Part shown: one piece after another, positions 8,811 to 18,660 of the stretch
Layout: each line of letters begins with the position of its first letter
Position numbering within the stretch: the first letter of the stretch is position 1
NCBI GenBank assembly: GCA_964019425.1
Contig: OZ025822.1
Span: 620,001 to 684,000 of the forward strand
Length of the DNA stretch: 64,000 nucleotides
Reading direction: 5' to 3'
Source of the DNA: Flectonema sp. DT1601
Lineage: Eukaryota; Euglenozoa; Diplonemea; Diplonemida; Diplonemidae
The notes under the pieces: model-generated
What the model saw: the letters and a program-made list of their open reading frames with translations, nothing else
Told to the model about the DNA's origin: nothing
The model's database searches: none
Program-made: the position numbers and the translations under genes

Positions 8811-10574
8811 CTATCTGCTGGTGATGGTGAGTGGTTCAGGGACGCCAACATCGAAAAAATATCTCAATTTTTCAACCCGAATGCTGTCACTATTGTTCTG
8901 CTCATCAACAACAATATCAGCGATGTTGGCTTGCCTACCGAGAAGCAGTGCAGTAGCGATCTTGTTAAAGTTGTCCCACTTCCCAACTCCACGAGACTCA
9001 AGTTCGTACATCCATTCTTCTGGATTACTGTTCTCAGTAGTTGGGATGACTTCGTACAGGACCAGAGTGATCCCATCATGAATAATAGTTTGATGAAATA
9101 CACAAATCTCAATCATCTCTTTCACATTTAAATACAATCCCTGTTCACATAACATCGGAACATTCATTTGACAACCTGCTCTTTCAACAACACCAACAAG
9201 GTGAGTCATCCTTCCAATAAAGCTGTATCTTCTGATGTTTTCACTCCCCAGATCCCCGCAGACAAGATTTCCAGAGGCCATTCCAATATTAAGAGACAAG
9301 ACTGAAGTTGTACCTTCTTGATAAGAAGATAAGATTGTGTCTGATGATCGGATGATGTTCTGACTGGCTTCCACGCTTGACATAGGATGGCTGCTGTGGT
9401 TTCTAGTTGCTCCAAAATTCGCATAAATTCTATCACCCAAGAACAAGTCAAGAGTTCCCTTGTTTTTCGTAATGATAGAACTACAGACAGAAACCATATC
9501 GTCAATAAGTGACTTGAATAGTTTCTGACTCTGTTCCAACACATCATAAGAATTCTTGATATTTATAATTATAATCGAAGCAGTTGTTACTACAAACTGT
9601 CTTCCAATCACAGGAACCTTTGCATTCCCAGTGCTAAGAGCCGATATGGTGCTGCTGATACTCCTGCTTGCTTCACTGATATGTAAACTATGTGCACTTT
9701 CACTTTCACTTTCACGTTCACTTTCATTAGCAAAACATGATTGCGGTAAGTATGGTCGGTATGATTTTAAGTTAGCTAATATTCTTTCAAAAGAAGATTT
9801 CAATTCTTCCGGAATCTCCGCCAACGCGAGTAATTCAGAAGCAAGTTCCAAATCAAATTTAGAAAGTGATGTGGCGATGTGATTAGCTGTATCAATGGAA
9901 GCTAGGATCCGTTTCTTTTCTTCCAAAACAGTGTATGCGAATCCCCTCGTACACATGAAATCAATTACCAAAACCATTAGCTGAGACCCTAACGTGGCCA
10001 CAGCCTGGAATACGGTTCTGGCACAAGGAAGTGTCTCACAGTTGCAAATGTCTTGGCGACGTGATTCCTGACTGGCAACTCCCCACTCGAAGTTGTACAT
10101 CCCAAATCGTGAAGTGCGTTCCACCGCATTTACAACCAACCAAAAACTACAAAAACAAACTACTGCTACGGATGTCGATGGCTTTGTTTCACAAACTAAT
10201 AAAACATCCGTCAGCAATACAAACAATGGCCAATGAGGGCTTCGTAATGTCAGCGACGCAACGAGGTCGGTCATCAAAAGAGGGACGCAGTGTGCGCAGC
10301 ACATGAGTTGCATAAAGGATTCAGTGGGTTGTAGCTTTAACACACACAGGTAGAAGAATACAGCAATACACACAACAGATGAAAAACCAGTTGCTAGTCC
10401 CGCGAAAAAACCCTCAATTTTAGCAATGCCCAACGTTATCGGAAACGACACCATGGCTGCAATGATGTGAGAGCCCATCAAAACTCGTTTTCGTTTTATT
10501 TGTAAAGGAGTGTCGCCATCTTGTACGGCATAATTGATACAACGCTCACAAATCTTCAAGAAACGCTGCAACAT
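8811..10574 (-). CDS. Six-pass membrane protein with cyclase-like domain, copy 2 (587 aa, reference copy)
   Basis: Start chosen at the first ATG (10574), 17 nt after an AG acceptor; the longer ORF would need a GTG. Order of parts: short basic cytosolic N-terminus (DTPLQIKRKRVL); about six membrane segments between residues 33 and 209; a loop before the last one with cysteines (ICNCETLPC); a helical linker ending in NLKSYRPYLPQS (268-279), typical of protist cyclase-domain proteins; a Ser/Glu linker (283-317); and a class III cyclase-like domain (about 327-510). Matched to that fold, SIIIINI carries Asn338 at the first metal Asp, LFLGD keeps Asp381 but has Leu at the purine-binding Lys, and THLVGVVE has His and Val at the catalytic Asn and Arg. 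The protein is probably a plasma-membrane or flagellar receptor-like protein. Whether it makes cAMP or cGMP is doubtful. Confidence 0.9.
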   Translation of the reverse strand: MLQRFLKICERCINYAVQDGDTPLQIKRKRVLMGSHIIAAMVSFPITLGIAKIEGFFAGLATGFSSVVCIAVFFYLCVLKLQPTESFMQLMCCAHCVPLLMTDLVASLTLRSPHWPLFVLLTDVLLVCETKPSTSVAVVCFCSFWLVVNAVERTSRFGMYNFEWGVASQESRRQDICNCETLPCARTVFQAVATLGSQLMVLVIDFMCTRGFAYTVLEEKKRILASIDTANHIATSLSKFDLELASELLALAEIPEELKSSFERILANLKSYRPYLPQSCFANESERESESESAHSLHISEASRSISSTISALSTGNAKVPVIGRQFVVTTASIIIINIKNSYDVLEQSQKLFKSLIDDMVSVCSSIITKNKGTLDLFLGDRIYANFGATRNHSSHPMSSVEASQNIIRSSDTILSSYQEGTTSVLSLNIGMASGNLVCGDLGSENIRRYSFIGRMTHLVGVVERAGCQMNVPMLCEQGLYLNVKEMIEICVFHQTIIHDGITLVLYEVIPTTENSNPEEWMYELESRGVGKWDNFNKIATALLLGRQANIADIVVDEQNNSDSIRVEKLRYFFDVGVPEPLTITSR

Positions 10575-10591
10575 TTGTGATCTGGTCACAC

Positions 10592-10593
10592 CT
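10592..10593 (-). promoter_or_regulatory. Putative (trans-)splice acceptor AG of the cyclase genes
   Basis: Minus strand CTAAATCCTTTCCAG, then 17 nt to the ATG. The same CCTTTCCAG is present before all twelve copies; in copy 12 it is where similarity to the other upstream regions ends. Confidence 0.55.
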
Positions 10594-11235
10594 GGAAAGG
10601 ATTTAGCTTCATTTCAGAGTAGTAACTAAAATGCTAAATAATGGATTACATTCGTACATAACAAAAATTATGTCAGTAAATGTATCTTGCCGAATATGGT
10701 AGTTCAGCGGGGTAAACTGATTGATTAGGTTTATACGAATATCTCTTGCATTGTATCAAAGCTCAATAACGAAATTAAAAAACTCATGATACAGTGACAA
10801 ATAATGTTAACAGGCTAACACTCTGCCAATGACGCACGTACTCCACATTAAAGTAAATGTGTCAAAATTATCTGTATACATGTTTCTTTTTCCATGTTGT
10901 CATTCAGCACGGAATTGATTTATTCAATTACGAATTAATCGTGAGCCCTGGGAAACCAAAACCAGGTATAATGTAATACAGCGGAGTATAGGTTTCACCT
11001 ATAGTCTAGTCAAGAAATAAATAACTTTTACCAAACTTGTACCCCTTTAAAGGGGGCAAAATAAAGGGGAAATTAAAGGGCTTTTAATGCCCTTTAATTT
11101 CCGTAATTCCAAAATAAAGGGGTGAAACTTTGACAATGTAAAAACAGTAACAACTTTAGATATTAAAGAAAACAAAATTAATATCAAGTACTTAACTGAA
11201 AAATATTTGTAGTTGTTAATCAAAGAAAATTACCA

Positions 11236-11395
11236 AAATAAAGGGCTTTTAATCCAAATAAAGGGCTTTTAATCCAAATAAAGGGCTTTTAATCCAAATA
11301 AAGGGCTTTTAATCCAAATAAAGGGCTTTTAATCCAAATAAAGGGCTTTTAATCCAAATAAAGGGCTTTTAATCCAAATAAAGGCTTTTTTTCCT
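11236..11395. repeat. 20-bp minisatellite, second copy
   Basis: Same unit, unit count and degenerate last unit as at 6131-6290, shifted by 5,105 bp. Confidence 0.95.
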
Positions 11396-11866
11396 TTTTT
11401 TCCAAAATAAAGGGGAAATAAGCGGAATAAAGGGAGGTGGGAAAGCCCTTTATTTCCGCTTTATTTATTAAATCCCAAGGCACCCACCACGCTGCGTCAT
11501 CCTAAGCCGGAAAGGAAAATTACTCGAAAGTCGGGACAGTTCGAACGTCAGCATAACAGCTTAACTACCCAACCATTACGTGCATCAGTCACAGTTAACC
11601 TGTAACTTTCAACACGTAACAACCAGGATAATTCTCAATAAGGCTGCCGTCACCGTGAAGCTGCTACGAACATAACCCAACAAACTAGCAATTCCACAAA
11701 TGATAACACACCGAAAGGGGTTTGTGATTCCAGAAGAATTTCAACAAGATTGTAGTGACAGTGTAAATAAAATATTCGAATTAACGAGAGAGAACTCACA
11801 AATGGGTCTCCTAGGCTAAAAGGCTCTACAAAGTAAAAGAGTAACCGTAATGTGTAACGGGCAAGA

Positions 11867-11931
11867 GGGAGTGAGGGCAGCAGTCTATCTGCTGGTGATG
11901 GTGATGGTTCAGGGACGCCAACATCGAATTA
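11867..11931 (-). pseudogene. Truncated cyclase-gene 3' end (duplicate)
   Basis: Counterpart of 6762-6826 in the second duplication unit. Confidence 0.65.
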
Positions 11932-12294
11932 ATCGTGACCCTGGGAAACCAAAACCAGGTATAATGGAATACGGCAGAGTACAGATAGAATATGAGTTTA
12001 TTATAAAAAAGTGCACTAAAATAAAATATAAAAAAGAAAAGTTATAAAAACACATTGTTCTGCTGTTCCATAATACACTGTGGAATACGTAGTTTCAGGC
12101 CTTAATCTTATACTACTTGGCAGAGTATAGATAGATAGTATCATTAATTTTAGAACAGAAAAGTGAGAATAAGAAAAGTAGAGATCAATAAAAGAAAAGT
12201 ATTCATTTCTAACATAGTATAGATAGATAGATAGATAGATAAGGAAGTCCAATACATTGCGTACTGTGCATCGCTGATACAGCAAATACTATAG

Positions 12295-12316
12295 GACTAG
12301 ACTATATAGTCTAGTC
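12295..12316. repeat. Perfect 22-bp palindrome (duplicate)
   Basis: Counterpart of 7190-7211 in the second duplication unit. Confidence 0.95.
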
Positions 12317-12929
12317 AAGAAATAAATAACTTTTATAGAAAAATAAAAATGAACTCTTCTTTATAATTTTTTTTAAAAATAAAAAAATATCTGGGATGCT
12401 TAACTTAGCCTTTTGAAGTAACTATTTAGGTTTCGAGAGTATACCTCTTACTTATTCTCTCATAATCAGTTATGGTATAGAAGTATGTCAGTCAACCATA
12501 AATAAAAATAAGAAATCAGGAAAAGCTCACGAGATCGCTACCAGCCAACTGTGAGACTCTCATTGATTTGTCGTATTACATATCAGTTGATGTCACAGGG
12601 CGGTTCACTGTATCGGATTGTGATGTACTTTTACGTTGTTCGATTTCCTGTTTGTGAAAGAACTAAGCAACTAGTACACAATTCCAAATACAAAATTCCA
12701 ACCTACTCATCGTGCCTTCGATAGTGTTCTTGTAATCTCAGCACACTAAACAGTATCAACAATAACACACCGAAAGGAGTTTGTGAATCCAGAAGAATTT
12801 CAACAAGATTGTAGTGACAGTGTAAATAAAATATTTGAATTAACGAGAGAGAACTCACAAATGGGTCTCCTAGGCTAAAAGGCTCTACAAAGTAAAAGAG
12901 GAACCGTAATGTGTAACGGGCAAGAGGGG

Positions 12930-12994
12930 AGTGAGGGCAGCAGTCAATCTGCTGGTGATGGTGATGGTTCAGGGACGCCAACATCGAATTAATC
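12930..12994 (-). pseudogene. Truncated cyclase-gene 3' end (duplicate)
   Basis: Counterpart of 7825-7889 in the second duplication unit. Confidence 0.65.
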
Positions 12995-13693
12995 GTGACC
13001 CTGGGAAACCAAAACCAGGTATAATGGAATACGGCAGAGTATAGGTTTCACCTATAGTCTAGTCAAGAAATAAATAACTTTTATAGAAAAATAAAAATGA
13101 ACGCTTCTTTATAATTTTTTTTAAAAATAAAAAAATATCTGGGATGCTTAACTTAGCCTTTTGAAGTAACTATTTAGGTTTCGAGAGTATACCTCTTACT
13201 TATTCTCTCATAATCAGTTATGGTATGGAAGTATGTCAGTCAACCATAAATAAAAATAAGAAATCAGGAAAAGCTCACTAGATCGCTACCAGCCAACTGT
13301 GAGACTCTCACTGATTTGTCGTATTACATATCAGTTGATGTCACAGGGCGGTTCACTGTATCGGATTGTGATGTACTTTTACGTTGCTTGATTTCCTGTT
13401 TGTGAAAGAACTAAGCAACTAGTACACAATTCCAAATACAAAATTCCAACCTGCTCATCGTGCCTTCGACAGTGTTCTTGTAATCTCAGCACACTAAACA
13501 GTATCAACAATAACACACCGAAAGGAGTTTGTGAATCCAGAAGAATTTCAACAAGATTGTAGTGACAGTGTAAATAAAATATTTGAATTAACGAGAGAAA
13601 TCAAGTTATAAACAAACCCCAAATAGGTCTCCGAGGCTACAAAGCTTCCGAACGACAGAAAGGGAAAGCGTAACACGTAACGGGCAACGGGCA

Positions 13694-13758
13694 AGAGGGA
13701 GTGAGGGCAGCAGTTTATCTGCTGGTGATGGTGATGGTTCAGGGACGCCAACATCGAA
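13694..13758 (-). pseudogene. Truncated cyclase-gene 3' end (duplicate)
   Basis: Counterpart of 8589-8653 in the second duplication unit. Confidence 0.65.
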
Positions 13759-13915
13759 TTAATCGTGACCCTGGGAAACCAAAACCAGGTATAATGGAAT
13801 ACGGCAGAGTATAGGTTTCACCTATAGTCTAGTCAAGAAATAAATAACTTTTATAGAAAAATAAAAATGAACGCTTATTTATAATTTTTTTTACAACAAA
13901 AAAAAAAATCTGAGT

Positions 13916-15679
13916 CTATCTGCTGGTGATGGTGAGTGGTTCAGGGACGCCAACATCGAAAAAATATCTCAATTTTTCAACCCGAATGCTGTCACTATTG
14001 TTCTGCTCATCAACAACAATATCAGCGATGTTGGCTTGCCTACCGAGAAGCAGTGCAGTAGCGATCTTGTTAAAGTTGTCCCACTTCCCAACTCCACGAG
14101 ACTCAAGTTCGTACATCCATTCTTCTGGATTACTGTTCTCAGTAGTTGGGATGACTTCGTACAGGACCAGAGTGATCCCATCATGAATAATAGTTTGATG
14201 AAATACACAAATCTCAATCATCTCTTTCACATTTAAATACAATCCCTGTTCACATAACATCGGAACATTCATTTGACAACCTGCTCTTTCAACAACACCA
14301 ACAAGGTGAGTCATCCTTCCAATAAAGCTGTATCTTCTGATGTTTTCACTCCCCAGATCCCCGCAGACAAGATTTCCAGAGGCCATTCCAATATTAAGAG
14401 ACAAGACTGAAGTTGTACCTTCTTGATAAGAAGATAAGATTGTGTCTGATGATCGGATGATGTTCTGACTGGCTTCCACGCTTGACATAGGATGGCTGCT
14501 GTGGTTTCTAGTTGCTCCAAAATTCGCATAAATTCTATCACCCAAGAACAAGTCAAGAGTTCCCTTGTTTTTCGTAATGATAGAACTACAGACAGAAACC
14601 ATATCGTCAATAAGTGACTTGAATAGTTTCTGACTCTGTTCCAACACATCATAAGAATTCTTGATATTTATAATTATAATCGAAGCAGTTGTTACTACAA
14701 ACTGTCTTCCAATCACAGGAACCTTTGCATTCCCAGTGCTAAGAGCCGATATGGTGCTGCTGATACTCCTGCTTGCTTCACTGATATGTAAACTATGTGC
14801 ACTTTCACTTTCACTTTCACGTTCACTTTCATTAGCAAAACATGATTGCGGTAAGTATGGTCGGTATGATTTTAAGTTAGCTAATATTCTTTCAAAAGAA
14901 GATTTCAATTCTTCCGGAATCTCCGCCAACGCGAGTAATTCAGAAGCAAGTTCCAAATCAAATTTAGAAAGTGATGTGGCGATGTGATTAGCTGTATCAA
15001 TGGAAGCTAGGATCCGTTTCTTTTCTTCCAAAACAGTGTATGCGAATCCCCTCGTACACATGAAATCAATTACCAAAACCATTAGCTGAGACCCTAACGT
15101 GGCCACAGCCTGGAATACGGTTCTGGCACAAGGAAGTGTCTCACAGTTGCAAATGTCTTGGCGACGTGATTCCTGACTGGCAACTCCCCACTCGAAGTTG
15201 TACATCCCAAATCGTGAAGTGCGTTCCACCGCATTTACAACCAACCAAAAACTACAAAAACAAACTACTGCTACGGATGTCGATGGCTTTGTTTCACAAA
15301 CTAATAAAACATCCGTCAGCAATACAAACAATGGCCAATGAGGGCTTCGTAATGTCAGCGACGCAACGAGGTCGGTCATCAAAAGAGGGACGCAGTGTGC
15401 GCAGCACATGAGTTGCATAAAGGATTCAGTGGGTTGTAGCTTTAACACACACAGGTAGAAGAATACAGCAATACACACAACAGATGAAAAACCAGTTGCT
15501 AGTCCCGCGAAAAAACCCTCAATTTTAGCAATGCCCAACGTTATCGGAAACGACACCATGGCTGCAATGATGTGAGAGCCCATCAAAACTCGTTTTCGTT
15601 TTATTTGTAAAGGAGTGTCGCCATCTTGTACGGCATAATTGATACAACGCTCACAAATCTTCAAGAAACGCTGCAACAT
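13916..15679 (-). CDS. Six-pass membrane protein with cyclase-like domain, copy 3 (587 aa)
   Basis: The translation is the same as that of the copy at 8811-10574, residue for residue, and so are the antisense reading frames, so the DNA is the same or nearly so. It is the product of the 5,105-bp duplication. Either the duplication is very recent or the assembly repeated the block. Its upstream side is no longer part of the duplicated block beyond 16071; there it joins another spacer type that leads to copy 4. Confidence 0.88.
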   Translation of the reverse strand: MLQRFLKICERCINYAVQDGDTPLQIKRKRVLMGSHIIAAMVSFPITLGIAKIEGFFAGLATGFSSVVCIAVFFYLCVLKLQPTESFMQLMCCAHCVPLLMTDLVASLTLRSPHWPLFVLLTDVLLVCETKPSTSVAVVCFCSFWLVVNAVERTSRFGMYNFEWGVASQESRRQDICNCETLPCARTVFQAVATLGSQLMVLVIDFMCTRGFAYTVLEEKKRILASIDTANHIATSLSKFDLELASELLALAEIPEELKSSFERILANLKSYRPYLPQSCFANESERESESESAHSLHISEASRSISSTISALSTGNAKVPVIGRQFVVTTASIIIINIKNSYDVLEQSQKLFKSLIDDMVSVCSSIITKNKGTLDLFLGDRIYANFGATRNHSSHPMSSVEASQNIIRSSDTILSSYQEGTTSVLSLNIGMASGNLVCGDLGSENIRRYSFIGRMTHLVGVVERAGCQMNVPMLCEQGLYLNVKEMIEICVFHQTIIHDGITLVLYEVIPTTENSNPEEWMYELESRGVGKWDNFNKIATALLLGRQANIADIVVDEQNNSDSIRVEKLRYFFDVGVPEPLTITSR

Positions 15680-15739
15680 TTGTGATCTGGTCACACCTGG
15701 AAAGGATTTAGCTTCATTTCAGAGTAGTAACTAAAATGC

Positions 15740-16884
15740 TAAATAATGGATTACATTCGTACATAACAAAAATTATGTCAGTAAATGTATCTTGCCGAAT
15801 ATGGTAGTTCAGCGGGGTAAACTGATTGATTAGGTTTATACGAATATCTCTTGCATTGTATCAAAGCTCAATAACGAAATTAAAAAACTCATGATACAGT
15901 GACAAATAATGTTAACAGGCTAACACTCTGCCAATGACGCACGTACTCCACATTAAAGTAAATGTGTCAAAATTATCTGTATACATGTTTCTTTTTCCAT
16001 GTTGTCATTCAGCACGGAATTGATTTATTCAATTACGAATTAATCGTGAGCCCTGGGAAACCAAAACCAGGGCATAATGTAATACGGCAGAGTATAGGTT
16101 TCACCTATAGTCTAGTCAAGAAATAAATAACTTTTATAGAAAAATAAAAATGAACTCTTCTTTATAATTTTTTTTAAAAATAAAAAAATATCTGGGATGC
16201 TTAACTTAGCCTTTTGAAGTAACTATTTAGGTTTCGAGAGTATACCTCTTACTTATTCTCTCATAATCAGTTATGGTATAGAAGTATGTCAGTCAACCAT
16301 AAATAAAAATAAGAAATCAGGAAAAGCTCACGAGATCGCTACCAGCCAACTGTGAGACTCTCATTGAATTGTCGTATTACATATCAGTTGATGTCACAGG
16401 GCGGTTCACTGTATCGGATTGTGATGTACTTTTACGTTGCTTGATTTCCTGTTTGTGAAAGAACTAAGCAACTAGTACACAATTCCAAATACAAAATTCC
16501 AACCTACTCATCGTGCCTTCGATAGTGTTCTTGTAATCTCAGCACACTAAACAGTATTAACAATAACACACCGAAAGGAGTTTGTGAATCCAGAAGAATT
16601 TCAACAAGATTGTAGTGACAGTGTAAATAAAATATTTGAATTAACGACAGAGAACTCAAGTTATAAACAAACCCCAAATAGGTCTCCGAGGCTAAAAAAG
16701 TTTCCGAACGACAGAAAGGGAAACCGTAACGCGTAACGTCGGGCAACGGGCAAGAGGGGATTGAATGTTTGAATTTGTAAAATACGACTGTTTTGTATCA
16801 CGTTAACATAGCGATAGTTTAACATCTGTTAAGGATACAGTGACTATGGTGATGCTGCGGCAAGAGGGGAGTGAGGGCAGCAGT
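15740..16884. repeat. Spacer: partial third duplication unit plus shared repeat blocks
   Basis: 15740-16071 repeats 5530-5861. From 16072 the sequence follows the 0.75-kb spacer type (A/T-rich block, TGATTTCCTGTTTGTG, CACACCGAAAGGAG) up to about 16745. Next is a block with CATAGCGATAGTTTAACATC (about 16762-16860) that returns at 44062-44160. No gene is seen. Confidence 0.75.
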
Positions 16885-18660
16885 CTATCTGCTGGTGATG
16901 GTGAGTGGTTCAGGGACGCCAACATCGAAAAAAGATCTCAATCTTTCAACCCGAATGCTGTCACTATTGTTCTGCTTGTCAACAACAATATCAGCGATGT
17001 TGGCTTGCCTACCGAGAAGCAGTGCAGTAGCGATCTTGTTGAAGTTGTCCCACTTCCCAACTCCACGAGACTCAAGTTGGTACATCCATTCTTCTGGCTT
17101 ACTGCTCTTAGTAGTTGGGATGACTTCGTACAGGACCAGAGTGATCCCATCATGAATAATAGTTTGATGAAATACACAAATCTCAATCATCTCTTTCACA
17201 TTTGAATACAATCCCTGTTCACATAACATCGGAACATTCATTTGACAACCTGCTCTTTCAACAACACCAACAAGGTGAGTCATCCTTCCAATAAAGCTGT
17301 ATCTTCTGATGTTTTCACTCCCCAGATCCCCGCAGACAAGATTTCCAGAGGCCATTCCAATATTAAGAGACAAGACTGAAGTTGTACCTTCTTGATAAGA
17401 AGATAAGATTGTGTCTGATGATCGGATGATGTTCTGACTGGCTTCCACGCTTGACATAGGATGGCTGCTGTGGTTTCTAGTTGCTCCAAAATTCGCATAA
17501 ATTCTATCACCCAAGAACAAGTCAAGAGTTCCCTTGTTTTTCGTAATGATAGAACTACAGACAGAAACCATATCGTCAATAAGTGACTTGAATAGTTTCT
17601 GACTCCGTTGTAACACATCATAAGAATTCCTGATATTTATAATTATAATCGAAGCAGTTGTAACTACAAACTGTCTTCCAATCACAGGAACCTTTGCATT
17701 CCCAGTGCTAAGAGCCGATATGGTGCTGCTGATACCTCCTCCACTTGCTTCACTGATATGTAAACTATCTTCACTTTTACTACTTTCAATTTCAATTTCA
17801 CGTTCACCTTCATTAGCAAAACATGATTGCGGTAAGTATGGTCGGTATGATTTTAAGTTAGCTAATATTCTTTCAAAAGAAGATTTCAATTCTTCCGGAA
17901 TCTCCGCCAACGCGAGTAATTCAGAAGCAAGTTCCAAATCAAATTTAGAAAGTGATGTGGCGATGTGATTAGCTGTATCAATGGAAGCTAGGATCCGTTT
18001 CTTTTCTTCCAAAACAGTGTATGCGAATCCTCTCGTACACATGAAATCAAGTATTAAAACCACAAGCTGAGACCCTAACGTGGCCACAGCCTGGAATATG
18101 GTTCTGGCACAAGGAAGTGTGTCACAGTTGCAAATGCCTTGGCGACGTGTTTCTTGACTGGGAACTCCCCACTCGAAGTTGTACATCCCAAATCGAAAAA
18201 TGCGTTCCCCCGCATTTAATACCAACCAAACACTACAAAAACAAACTACTGCTACGGATGTCGATGGCTTTGTTTCACAAACTAATAAAATATCCGTCAG
18301 CAATACAAACAATGGCCAATGAGGGCTTCCCAATATCAGCGACGCAACGAGATCTATCATCAAAAGAGGGACGCAGTGTGCGCAGCATATGAGTTGAATA
18401 AAGAAATCAGTGGGTTGTAGCTTTAACACACACAGGTAGAAGAATACAACAACACACACAACAAATATCATACCTGTCGCTATTCCTGCGAAGTTTTTCT
18501 CAAAGTCAACAGCCCTTGCCGTTGCCGGAAACGACACCATGGCTGCTATAATATGAACGCCCATTAAAACTCGCTTTCGTTTTATTTGTAAAGGAGTGTC
18601 GCCATCTTGTACGGCATAATTGATACAACGCTCACAAATCTTCAAGAAACGCTGCAACAT
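16885..18660 (-). CDS. Six-pass membrane protein with cyclase-like domain, copy 4 (591 aa)
   Basis: ATG at 18660 (MLQRFLKICERC). Loop 1 differs strongly from copies 1-3 (TARAVDFEKNFAGIATGMIF), the region before the cysteine loop reads GERIFRFGMYNFEWGVPSQE, and the cysteine loop RRQGICNCDTLPC. The linker is of the EREIEIESSKSEDS type with an extra Gly-Gly (EASGGGISS). VLQRSQ replaces VLEQSQ at the start of the cyclase-like domain; this VLQRSQ form also appears in copies 6, 8, 9 and 11, which suggests block exchange between copies. The C-terminal 180 residues are otherwise almost unchanged from the other copies. Confidence 0.85.
   Translation of the reverse strand: MLQRFLKICERCINYAVQDGDTPLQIKRKRVLMGVHIIAAMVSFPATARAVDFEKNFAGIATGMIFVVCVVVFFYLCVLKLQPTDFFIQLICCAHCVPLLMIDLVASLILGSPHWPLFVLLTDILLVCETKPSTSVAVVCFCSVWLVLNAGERIFRFGMYNFEWGVPSQETRRQGICNCDTLPCARTIFQAVATLGSQLVVLILDFMCTRGFAYTVLEEKKRILASIDTANHIATSLSKFDLELASELLALAEIPEELKSSFERILANLKSYRPYLPQSCFANEGEREIEIESSKSEDSLHISEASGGGISSTISALSTGNAKVPVIGRQFVVTTASIIIINIRNSYDVLQRSQKLFKSLIDDMVSVCSSIITKNKGTLDLFLGDRIYANFGATRNHSSHPMSSVEASQNIIRSSDTILSSYQEGTTSVLSLNIGMASGNLVCGDLGSENIRRYSFIGRMTHLVGVVERAGCQMNVPMLCEQGLYSNVKEMIEICVFHQTIIHDGITLVLYEVIPTTKSSKPEEWMYQLESRGVGKWDNFNKIATALLLGRQANIADIVVDKQNNSDSIRVERLRSFFDVGVPEPLTITSR

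Larger units (their letters stand above)
5530..10634. repeat. 5,105-bp tandem duplication, unit 1
   Basis: From the TAAATAATGG block upstream of cyclase copy 1 to the same block upstream of copy 2, the sequence repeats at an offset of 5,105 bp. Landmarks (minisatellite, palindrome, truncated gene ends, the 592-codon cyclase ORF) recur at exactly this offset, and every encoded ORF is the same in both units. I compared landmarks and translations, not every base. Confidence 0.9.
10635..15739. repeat. 5,105-bp tandem duplication, unit 2
   Basis: Head-to-tail repeat of 5530-10634. A third, partial copy (15740-16071) follows and stops inside the hairpin repeat, where CCAGGT becomes CCAGGG. Confidence 0.9.

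Noticed and set aside
10575-10589. Five-residue N-terminal extension (MTRSQ) of the cyclase proteins
   Set aside because: It would start at GTG. The next codon set begins with an ATG conserved in all copies and correctly spaced from the AG acceptor.
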